Source: Fidelibacterota bacterium (GTDB lineage Bacteria > Fidelibacterota > UBA2242). From it: DNA of 9,910 bases. Below the pieces are notes generated by a model that was not told the origin of the DNA, ran no database searches, and worked only from the letters and a program-made list of their open reading frames with translations. Positions within the stretch are counted from its first letter, which is position 1; each line of letters opens with the position of its first letter. The DNA lies in NCBI GenBank assembly GCA_003527965.1, contig DPVY01000297.1:1-9910 (forward strand). Direction: 5' to 3'. The translations under genes and the position numbers were made by a program. Of the stretch, positions 1 to 5,878 are shown one piece after another.

Positions 1-843
1 AACGTATTTTATCAAACCAAATTTGCGCCTGCCGACCAACTCGGCTTTTGCCATATTGAACTGCATCTCGCAGGTCGGTGAACCGTGAATGCCGTGTTTA
101 TTCTCAATTCGCCTGACGATCATATTATGATCGCGATAGCGTTCGTACAGAAACATACTCAGTCCGCGCCCGCCTTTTGAGCCCTCCTCGGAACGCGCCA
201 GCACCAGGGACACCTCCCCGGAGCCGTTGGTGATAAAGCGCTTTACACCGTTGAGGTACCATTCGCCGTTCTTTTCAATAGCCCGCAGCGCCACGGATTG
301 CAGATCGCTGCCGGCGTCGGGTTCGGTGAGCGCCATGGAGCCGCTGACTTCCCCTGAGCAGAATTTCGGTAAAACCCGGTCTTTCTGTTCTTCATTTCCA
401 AATTTATTAACAGTCACCGCGATGTCTTGGAGCCCAAAAAGATTCATGAGGCTGGCGTCCGCCTGGGAAACCATCTCCACGAGGATAGTATTCACTGTCA
501 CCGGCAGGTTCAAGCCGCCGTACTTGCGCGGCAGCATTCCGCCCAGATAGCCCGCCCTTGACAGAACTTCCATATTCTCCTGAGTTTCGGGCGCCCATTT
601 GACGATCCCATCCCGAAAAGTTGGACCCTGTTCGTCCACGGCTTCGGCGCGGGGCGTAATAAAATTCGCGCAAATATCGCCGGCATTATTCAGCACCATT
701 TCGTACCAGGTACGGGCTTCATCGTAGGAATGCAGAGCCTCAGAACCATTATCCTGATAATTATTTTCTAAATCCCGGACGATGTCCTGCAAATCCAGCA
801 GACCGAGGCAAAGCCGGCGGTTTTCGTTATAGTAATTTGCCAT
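1..843 (-). CDS. Acyl-CoA dehydrogenase, N-terminal 281 residues (C-terminus beyond window)
   Basis: FAD enzyme that oxidises an acyl-CoA to the 2,3-enoyl-CoA and passes electrons to electron transfer flavoprotein. The frame is open from ATG at 843 to base 1 with no stop, so 281 residues are present and the rest lies off the left edge. Visible landmarks are the acyl-CoA dehydrogenase signature MALTEPDAGSD (residues 170-180), the FAD-contacting KRFITNG (201-207) and GIHGSPTCEMQF (251-262). The first roughly 80 residues, before the usual N-terminal helical domain, look like the extension seen in the long (about 560-600 residue) FadE5-like dehydrogenases. The glutamate base and C-terminal domain cannot be seen. 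The start is well supported: GAAGGAGGAAGG lies just upstream, and the ATG shares one base with the etfA stop (TAATG). Chain-length specificity is unknown. It is the third gene of the etfB-etfA operon, which implies EtfAB is its electron acceptor. Confidence 0.93.
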   Translation of the reverse strand, partial: MANYYNENRRLCLGLLDLQDIVRDLENNYQDNGSEALHSYDEARTWYEMVLNNAGDICANFITPRAEAVDEQGPTFRDGIVKWAPETQENMEVLSRAGYLGGMLPRKYGGLNLPVTVNTILVEMVSQADASLMNLFGLQDIAVTVNKFGNEEQKDRVLPKFCSGEVSGSMALTEPDAGSDLQSVALRAIEKNGEWYLNGVKRFITNGSGEVSLVLARSEEGSKGGRGLSMFLYERYRDHNMIVRRIENKHGIHGSPTCEMQFNMAKAELVGRRKFGLIKYV

Positions 844-1838
844 TATCCTTCCTCCTTCAAATAGCGCAGCATCACCGGAATGATTTCATTCACATCGCCG
901 ACGACGCCCATGTGGGCGATTTTGAAAATCGGCGCTTCGGGGTCTTTATTAATCGCAATGATTTTCTGGGACTCTTCCATGCCGGCGCGATGCTGAATCT
1001 GCCCGGAAATGCCGCAGGCGATATAGAGCTTCGGACGAACCACCGAACCGGTCTGTCCGATCTGATGGTCTTTGTCCACAAAGCCAAAATCTACCGCCGC
1101 GCGACTGGCGCCAACTTCCCCGCCCAGGGCGTTTGCCAGCTCCCGGATCAGCCGAAAATTATCCGCGCTGCCAACGCCCGCTCCACCGGAAACAATGGTT
1201 TGCGCCGAATTAAAATCCACCTTTTTAACCTTCGGGACAACCGAAAGAAATTCACTCTTAATCCAGCTTTCATTGAAATCAACAGGAAAACTCTCCATTT
1301 TTACAGGATGATTCGGATGTTTTTCCGGCAGCAACATGACGCCTTCACGCACCGACGCCATCATCGGGCGGTTGTCGGGAGTAATGATCGTCGCCAGGAT
1401 ATTGCCTCCGAATGCCGGACGCACCTGGAATAGGATTTTTCCTTTATCTTTATAATCCTCAACGTATAACTGCGTACAATCCGCCGTCAAGCCGGTTTTC
1501 AATGATGATGCGATCAGCGGCGCAATATCGCGTCCCGTATGGGTTGCGCCAAAAAGTACGATGTCCGGCTCTTCCGACTTAATCATCGCCTTTAAGATAT
1601 GCTTATAGGCAATGGAGTGCAGGTGCTTAAGCCGCTCATCGGTAAAATACAACAGCCGGTCAAGTCCGTATTGAAATAGCCGGTCTGTATCTTCCGGCAA
1701 GGCGTCTCCGGCAAAAACGCCTATCACTTCACCCTTGAGCGGTTTCGACAGTGAATAGGCTTTATAGGTCAGTTCGATACTGACATTCCGGAGTTTGCCG
1801 GTTACCGGGTTTTTCTCTATAAAAACAATTGATTTCAT
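843..1838 (-). CDS. etfA: Electron transfer flavoprotein alpha subunit
   Basis: Alpha subunit of the heterodimeric ETF; it binds FAD in its C-terminal domain and shuttles electrons from acyl-CoA dehydrogenases. It has 331 residues, a normal length. The N-terminal nucleotide-binding-like domain holds GATHTGRDIAPLIA (97-110) and VRPAFGGN (139-146). The C-terminal FAD domain shows SGGAGVGS (217-224), GASRAAVD (243-250), GQTG (261-264), GISGQIQH (276-283), NKDP (297-300) and VVGD (312-315), the classic ETF-alpha signature blocks. The usual GGRG at the domain start reads GGAG here, a mild deviation. The start ATG overlaps the etfB stop by one base and its own stop overlaps the dehydrogenase start by one base, so translation is probably coupled across all three genes. 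A GAGG about ten bases upstream, inside etfB, can serve as ribosome binding site. Confidence 0.96.
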   Translation of the reverse strand: MKSIVFIEKNPVTGKLRNVSIELTYKAYSLSKPLKGEVIGVFAGDALPEDTDRLFQYGLDRLLYFTDERLKHLHSIAYKHILKAMIKSEEPDIVLFGATHTGRDIAPLIASSLKTGLTADCTQLYVEDYKDKGKILFQVRPAFGGNILATIITPDNRPMMASVREGVMLLPEKHPNHPVKMESFPVDFNESWIKSEFLSVVPKVKKVDFNSAQTIVSGGAGVGSADNFRLIRELANALGGEVGASRAAVDFGFVDKDHQIGQTGSVVRPKLYIACGISGQIQHRAGMEESQKIIAINKDPEAPIFKIAHMGVVGDVNEIIPVMLRYLKEEG

Positions 1839-2695
1839 TAATTAACCTCGACGTAAACTTTCGTTATATCCCGAACCAGCTGCTTGATATTGGTCGGTTT
1901 TGTCCCGTACATTTTCAGGTCGCCCCCTTTCAGCATAATGCTTTTAATTTTATGCACTTTTGTGGGGCTGCCCTTCAAACCGCAGCGGTCTTCATCCAAA
2001 TCAAGATCTGCCAGCGCATAGGTGGGAATGATCCAGTCGTTCGATTCTGCTGCTGATAATTCCGAATCGTTAAAATTTTCCTTCACGTCAGCCCGAAAAT
2101 ATTGGAGCATCCGCCGGCAATTGGGATAACGCGGCGTATTAGCCTGTCCGGTTATCGTTAATAATACGGGGTAACTGCTCTTGATCACTTCGGTCTGCAC
2201 TTCGCCATCTCTCTCGACGATCAGGTAGTTGTCATTAAATTCCCTTAAAGCCGAAACATAGGTGATCTGGTTAAAACCGATTTTGTCGGCAACCTGCGGT
2301 CCCACCTGGGCAGTGTCGCCGTCAATCGCCTGCCGTCCGGCGAGCACCAAATCGACACCCCCGATTTTTTTAATGGTTTCTGCCAGCACATAAGATGTTG
2401 CCAGCGTGTCGGCTGCGGCAAATTTGCGGTCGGTGATCAACATGACGCGATCGGCGCCCATGTATAAGGAATGTTTCAGAATTTCCGCGGCTTTCGGCGG
2501 TCCCATGGTAATCACCACGACCTCTCCGCCAATTTTATCTCTGATCGCCAGCGCCATCTCGAGGGCATACAGATCGTCCGGGTTAAAAATTGCCGGCAGC
2601 GCCGCACGGTTGACTGTGCCGTCGGCCTTCATGGCGTCGCCGGTAACATTGGCGGTATCGGGAACCTGTTTTGCCAGTACTACTATTTTTTTCAT
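1838..2695 (-). CDS. etfB: Electron transfer flavoprotein beta subunit
   Basis: Beta subunit of ETF and first gene of the etfB-etfA-acyl-CoA dehydrogenase operon. It has 285 residues, slightly longer than the usual 250-265. Family landmarks are KQVPDT (9-14), NPDDLYALE (38-46), AGRQAIDGDTAQVGP (119-133) and the ETF-beta signature around VERDGEVQTE (160-169), followed by the conserved P-x-LLT (176-180). GLKGSPT (239-245) sits in the C-terminal arm that embraces the alpha subunit. The DGDTAQVGP loop and GLKGSPT resemble ETFs in which the beta subunit carries a second FAD instead of AMP (Bcd-type, electron-bifurcating); this is a resemblance, not proof. The start is supported by GGAGGATAG directly upstream of the ATG. 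Upstream lies the 148-base divergent region shared with the HTH regulator. Confidence 0.96.
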   Translation of the reverse strand: MKKIVVLAKQVPDTANVTGDAMKADGTVNRAALPAIFNPDDLYALEMALAIRDKIGGEVVVITMGPPKAAEILKHSLYMGADRVMLITDRKFAAADTLATSYVLAETIKKIGGVDLVLAGRQAIDGDTAQVGPQVADKIGFNQITYVSALREFNDNYLIVERDGEVQTEVIKSSYPVLLTITGQANTPRYPNCRRMLQYFRADVKENFNDSELSAAESNDWIIPTYALADLDLDEDRCGLKGSPTKVHKIKSIMLKGGDLKMYGTKPTNIKQLVRDITKVYVEVN

Positions 2696-2727
2696 CTATC
2701 CTCCAAATTGCAATACGTCAAGCAGAT

Positions 2728-2755
2728 AGTTTAACAGAGATTTTTTCAAAATCAA
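2728..2755 (-). promoter_or_regulatory. Possible promoter of the etfB-etfA-acd operon
   Basis: On the minus strand, TTGATT (bases 2755-2750) and TAAACT (2733-2728) are separated by 16 bases and stand about 33 bases upstream of the etfB ATG. Each hexamer matches the sigma70 consensus at four of six positions. The region is AT-rich, so a chance match is quite possible. A closer TTGACG at 2717-2712 is too near the start codon to be a useful -35. Confidence 0.27.
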
Positions 2756-2793
2756 TGTTTTTTCAGGGCAAAAGATTTTTATCAATAATTGTA

Positions 2794-2822
2794 TTGACAT
2801 TTAAATGGGTGTTGTATATATT
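2794..2822 (+). promoter_or_regulatory. Strong sigma70-type promoter for the HTH/ImmA genes
   Basis: TTGACA (2794-2799, perfect consensus) and TATATT (2817-2822, five of six) are separated by exactly 17 bases. Transcription would start near 2829-2830, leaving a leader of about 14 bases before the ATG at 2844. The leader carries the ribosome binding site AGGAGG (2834-2839). The strength of the match contrasts with the other intergenic regions here and suggests an intrinsically active promoter held down by a repressor. Confidence 0.8.
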
Positions 2823-2829
2823 TACAACA
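2810..2829. promoter_or_regulatory. Inverted-repeat operator over the -10 box
   Basis: TGTTGTA (2810-2816) and TACAACA (2823-2829) are a perfect 7-bp inverted repeat around a 6-bp centre, and that centre is the -10 hexamer. A dimeric repressor bound here would block RNA polymerase. The most economical candidate is the HTH protein encoded just downstream, acting on its own promoter as Cro/CI-type regulators do. The repeat is seen directly; the identity of the binder is inference. Confidence 0.65.
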
Positions 2830-2843
2830 GAAAAGGAGGGAAT

Positions 2844-3215
2844 ATGAGAAAGTTTGGAGACTTAGTAAAAGATATTAGGGTAAAAAAAAGAATGACTCTA
2901 AGAACGTTTTGTAAATTGACTCAAATAGATCCAGGTAATTGGAGTAAAATTGAAAGAGGAATTCTTTCACCACCCAAATCCAGAGAAGTACTAAATCAAA
3001 TTGCCTGCGTATTAAATATTGAAAAGAATTCAGATGAATATAATGCACTTTTCGATTATGCAGCAATTGGTCATATACCAATTGAAATAACTGAGCAGCA
3101 AATTCTTCAAAAGCTGCCAATGTTTTTTAGAACAGCTCGTGGAGAACAGCCATCAGAAGAAGAACTTAAGAGCCTGATCGAAATTATTCGAAAGGATCAG
3201 AATGGAGTTACTTAA
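2844..3215 (+). CDS. XRE-family helix-turn-helix regulator partnered with ImmA-type peptidase
   Basis: Small DNA-binding protein of 123 residues. A Cro/CI-type HTH spans about residues 5-60, with the second (recognition) helix around PGNWSKIERG (30-39). The C-terminal part contains LPMFFRTARGEQPSEEEL (91-108), a conserved-looking tail I associate with HTH proteins encoded beside ImmA/IrrE peptidases. The ATG at 2844 is chosen over an in-frame ATG at 2805 because AGGAGG sits immediately upstream of it, and because 2805 lies between the -35 and -10 boxes and would not be transcribed. The gene overlaps the downstream peptidase by 14 bases. The expected role is repression of its own operon through the operator at 2810-2829, relieved when the partner peptidase cleaves or sequesters it. 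An antitoxin-like role is an alternative. The gene is much more AT-rich than the etf genes, suggesting separate ancestry. Confidence 0.88.
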   Translation: MRKFGDLVKDIRVKKRMTLRTFCKLTQIDPGNWSKIERGILSPPKSREVLNQIACVLNIEKNSDEYNALFDYAAIGHIPIEITEQQILQKLPMFFRTARGEQPSEEELKSLIEIIRKDQNGVT

Positions 3216-3825
3216 ACCGGATTGGGTACCTGATGAAATATTATGGGAAAAAGCAGAAAAATTTCGAAGGGACTATATAAAAACAGAAGATGTTCCTGTT
3301 GATGTTTTTGAAATTATCGAGATTGATTTCAAAATTCAACCTGTGCCTCAGCCAGATCTATACGGTAAATGTGGTATCGACGCGTTTTTAACACCAGATT
3401 GTAAAGAATTATGGGTTGACCAACAAAGGTACTTTAGTAACAATTGGACAAACCGCTCTCGTTTTACAATTGCCCATGAAATTGGGCATCTTTATATGCA
3501 TAAAAAGGAATTAAGTAAATTACATTTTGAATCAATTAATGAATGGATTGATTTTCGAATTAATAATTCACAAAATGTTGGAAGATTTGAGTACCAAGGT
3601 CACGAATTTGCCGGAAGATTGTTAGTACCCAAAAAACTTTTATTGGAAGAAGTGGCTAAATTTTCAAACAAAATTACTATTTACAAAAAAAGTGCGGGTA
3701 ATCGAGCAAATGATCCAATTATATCTCATATCGCTGGAATTATCTGTCCAACATTTGGTGTTTCAGAGCAGGTTATATCAAAACGAATCATTAAAGAAAA
3801 TATATTTAAAGAATTAAAATTGTAA
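3202..3825 (+). CDS. ImmA/IrrE-family zinc metallopeptidase
   Basis: Protein of 207 residues with the zinc-peptidase motif HEIGH (92-96) in the context FTIAHEIGHLYMH. About 35 residues further on, FEYQGHEFAGRLLVP (129-143) matches the E-x-x-A/G-x-x-FA-x-x-LL-x-P block that supplies the third metal ligand in this family (E130 or E134 are candidates). No signal peptide or membrane segment is visible, so it should be cytoplasmic. In ICEBs1 the ImmA peptidase cleaves the repressor ImmR; in Deinococcus the IrrE peptidase cleaves the repressor DdrO. By analogy this protein probably inactivates the HTH protein encoded just upstream, with which it overlaps by 14 bases. The start is supported by AAAGGA at 3191-3196. 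No hairpin terminator follows its stop, so transcription may continue into the acetyltransferase gene. The inducing signal is unknown. Confidence 0.9.
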   Translation: MELLKPDWVPDEILWEKAEKFRRDYIKTEDVPVDVFEIIEIDFKIQPVPQPDLYGKCGIDAFLTPDCKELWVDQQRYFSNNWTNRSRFTIAHEIGHLYMHKKELSKLHFESINEWIDFRINNSQNVGRFEYQGHEFAGRLLVPKKLLLEEVAKFSNKITIYKKSAGNRANDPIISHIAGIICPTFGVSEQVISKRIIKENIFKELKL

Positions 3826-3851
3826 CGCAACATTTTAGAAAAATATAATCA

Positions 3852-4496
3852 GTGGAATCAAAAATTAATATTTATAACTGGTCCCGCCGCCGCCAGTTTG
3901 AATTTTTCAAAAATTACGATTATCCCCATTTCAATATCAGCACAAACATTGATATCGGCGAAGCCTATCGCTACTCAAAAAATCAGGGCGTTTCGCTGTT
4001 CAAAACTATTCTGTTTGTCAGCATGAAAACAGCCAACAGCATCCCGGAATTTCGCTGTCGTATCAGAGAGAACAGCGTTGTTGAGCATTCTATCGTTCAC
4101 CCTTCCTTTACGGTCAGTGTTGAGGGCGATCAATTCAGCTTCTGCAATGCTGATTTTGATGATGATATTCAGCGCTTTTTCCGGAATGCATCCGCTGCTA
4201 TTCAACAAGTAAAAGAAAAGCCCTTTATCCAGAGCGATTCCATTCAGGACAATCGGATCTACATTACCTGCATTCCCTGGATTTCATTTACCGGGGTCAT
4301 GCACCCGATTCACATGCATCCCGTGGACTCGGTGCCGCGCCTCGTCTGGGGCAAGTACATCATCGAAGAGGAATCGATAAAATTGCCCTATTCCCTGCAG
4401 GCTCATCATGCCCTGGCGGACGGCTTTCACGCCGGGCTGTTCTTCAATAAATTCCGGGAGATTATCAGCCGACCGGAAGTGCTGTTTGCCCAATAA
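3852..4496 (+). CDS. Chloramphenicol acetyltransferase-like (CatA-type) acyltransferase
   Basis: Protein of 214 residues in the trimeric type-A CAT fold family, about the family's usual 210-220. The catalytic motif HHALADG is at 185-191, with the second histidine (H186) the expected base and D190 the structural aspartate. IPWISFT (141-147) matches the conserved block holding the hydroxyl residue that stabilises the transition state, and WGKY (166-169) is also typical. The N-terminus NIYNWSRRRQFEFF (6-19) aligns with the usual family start, so the protein is complete. The start is GTG at 3852: an in-frame stop lies two codons upstream, no ATG is available nearby, and no good ribosome binding site is seen. 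Many CatA-like proteins do not acetylate chloramphenicol, so the substrate is unknown and resistance should not be assumed. The gene is GC-richer than the peptidase gene ending 26 bases before it. Confidence 0.88.
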   Translation: MESKINIYNWSRRRQFEFFKNYDYPHFNISTNIDIGEAYRYSKNQGVSLFKTILFVSMKTANSIPEFRCRIRENSVVEHSIVHPSFTVSVEGDQFSFCNADFDDDIQRFFRNASAAIQQVKEKPFIQSDSIQDNRIYITCIPWISFTGVMHPIHMHPVDSVPRLVWGKYIIEEESIKLPYSLQAHHALADGFHAGLFFNKFREIISRPEVLFAQ

Positions 4497-4508
4497 TCAT
4501 CCGCCGGA

Positions 4509-4547
4509 CCCGCCTGCCTGTCCCGATCTATCACTACGCAGGACGGG
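4509..4547. other. GC-rich inverted repeat after the acetyltransferase gene
   Basis: CCCGCCTGC (4509-4517) can pair with GCAGGACGGG (4538-4547), giving nine base pairs with one bulged A and a 20-base loop. It lies just after the acetyltransferase stop and could protect or end its transcript. No T-run follows, so it is not a standard intrinsic terminator. Confidence 0.35.
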
Positions 4548-4550
4548 TTG

Positions 4551-4594
4551 GTTGAAGTGGTTGAATTAGTTGAATTGGGAAATTGGTTGAATTA
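4551..4594 (+). repeat. Short tandem repeat, 9-bp unit GTTGAATTR
   Basis: Successive units are GTTGAAGTG (4551), GTTGAATTA (4560), GTTGAATTG (4569), a degenerate 8-base unit GGAAATTG (4578) and GTTGAATTA (4586). That makes nearly five copies in 44 bases. The strand is strongly asymmetric, almost free of C. The tract lies between genes and outside any supported reading frame. Confidence 0.75.
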
Positions 4595-4777
4595 GCGCAG
4601 AATTGCATGGAAACCGATACAACTACCATCACCTCCTGCTCCCCTGGGCAATTCATTCACGGAGAAAATATTGTTCTAAATCTTTGATGTAAACAACAAA
4701 ACAAATGACAACCTTTAATTTTATAAGCCGTCATATATAAAGAATTTTTGTGATAGTGAAATAAACCGGAGTTAAAA
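4595..4777. other. Leader region upstream of the exporter operon
   Basis: No gene is supported here. The region becomes AT-rich from about 4660. An AT-rich -10-like stretch, TATATAAA, lies at 4734-4741, but no convincing -35 element stands 16-18 bases before it, so no promoter is called. The ribosome binding site GGAG (4768-4771) precedes the adaptor gene ATG by six bases. The operon promoter probably lies in this segment because the exporter genes are compositionally and functionally separate from the upstream gene. Confidence 0.4.
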
Positions 4778-5866
4778 ATGAAAAAATGGAAAACAGTCCT
4801 GATTATTATTACTATTCTGGCTGCTGGCGGGGTAGTGACAAAGCAGGTAATTGCAAGTAAAAACTCAAAAAACAATAAAGGCTATAAAACAATTATATTG
4901 GGAAAAGGTACAATAGTAGAAGAAGCGCTCGCTATTGGTACTATTACTCCACTAAATGAAATTCAAGTCAAATCCAAAATTCCCGGTATTGTAATTGAAA
5001 AATATATCGAAGTTGGCGATCATGTAAATAAAGGTGATATTATTGTAAAAATTAAGCCCGATCCAACACCGAGAGAATTGACTGAAGCAAGAAGAGGTGT
5101 GGAGATGACAAACATAGCCTATAAAAATGCTAAAGTCATATATGAACGGAAGAGAGAATTATTAGGAAAAAAATTAATTTCTAAGCTTGAATTCGAATCT
5201 GATGAATTAAAATTTAAGGAGGCTCAATTACAGAAAAATTTAAACGAAGATAGACTGGCACTTATTGAAAAAGGTTTTACCGGAGAAGTTGAAAGTATTG
5301 TCAAATCTCCTATTACCGGTACTGTACTTGAAAAATTTATCAATGTTGGTGATCCGGTAGTACCGCTTACTTCTTACCAGTCGGGGACTCCTTTATTTAC
5401 TTTTGCTGATATGAATCAGCTTATTTTCCGTGGAACAATTGATGAAATTGATGTAGGCAAAGTAAGTGTTGGAGTTTTGGCTGAGCTTGAAATCGGCGCT
5501 TTACCGGGGAAATCCATTCAAGGAGAAGTAGTTCGCATTTCTCCAAAAGCCAGAAAAGAAAATAACGCTACAGTTTTTGATATTGAAATAGAAATAGTAG
5601 ATGATCGCGGGATTGAATTAAGAGCAGGATATTCCGCCAACGCCAAAATTATTCTTAATAAAGTGGAAGATGTTTTGACAATTCCTGAAAGACTTCTGAC
5701 CTTTGAGAATGATTCGGTATTTGTTGAAGTGGAAGATACAACTACCGGAACAGTTTCCAAATGTCAAATTGAAATCGGTTTAAGCGATGGCATTAATGCA
5801 GAAGTAAAATCCGGCATAACAAAAGAAGATTTACTTGTTGAACGTCCTCCGAAAGAAATTCAATAA
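4778..5866 (+). CDS. Periplasmic adaptor (membrane fusion protein) of an ABC exporter, MacA/HlyD type
   Basis: Protein of 362 residues that should bridge inner-membrane permeases and an outer-membrane channel. Residues 1-6 are basic, and a single hydrophobic segment (about 7-25) acts as an uncleaved anchor; no lipobox cysteine is present. The adaptor layout follows in order: first half of the lipoyl domain with IPGIVIEKYIEVGDHVNKGD (68-87), a charged alpha-helical hairpin (about 96-168), second lipoyl half with SPITGTVLEKFINVGDPV (177-194), a beta-barrel (about 215-295) with the typical ISPKAR (254-259), and a membrane-proximal domain (about 296-355). The hairpin is short, as in MacA-like rather than HlyD-like adaptors. 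GGAG at 4768-4771 supports the start. It is the first gene of a four-gene operon; the next gene starts 12 bases after its stop. Confidence 0.92.
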   Translation: MKKWKTVLIIITILAAGGVVTKQVIASKNSKNNKGYKTIILGKGTIVEEALAIGTITPLNEIQVKSKIPGIVIEKYIEVGDHVNKGDIIVKIKPDPTPRELTEARRGVEMTNIAYKNAKVIYERKRELLGKKLISKLEFESDELKFKEAQLQKNLNEDRLALIEKGFTGEVESIVKSPITGTVLEKFINVGDPVVPLTSYQSGTPLFTFADMNQLIFRGTIDEIDVGKVSVGVLAELEIGALPGKSIQGEVVRISPKARKENNATVFDIEIEIVDDRGIELRAGYSANAKIILNKVEDVLTIPERLLTFENDSVFVEVEDTTTGTVSKCQIEIGLSDGINAEVKSGITKEDLLVERPPKEIQ

Positions 5867-5878
5867 AGGATAATTAAA

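Noticed and set aside
407..673. 88-codon minus-strand open frame
   Set aside because: It is an alternative frame of the acyl-CoA dehydrogenase gene; the dehydrogenase frame is open throughout and carries the signatures.
837..1433. 198-codon plus-strand open frame
   Set aside because: It is antisense to etfA, whose frame shows all family motifs; the translation shows no recognisable domain.
2805..2843. Upstream in-frame ATG giving a 13-residue N-terminal extension to the HTH protein
   Set aside because: It lies between the -35 and -10 boxes, lacks a ribosome binding site, and the ATG at 2844 has AGGAGG directly before it.
3852..4496. Calling the acetyltransferase a chloramphenicol resistance gene
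   Set aside because: Only the fold and catalytic motif are seen; many CatA-like proteins act on other substrates, so resistance is not supported.
4551..4594. Tandem repeat as a CRISPR array
   Set aside because: The unit is only 9 bases with no spacers, and no cas genes are present.
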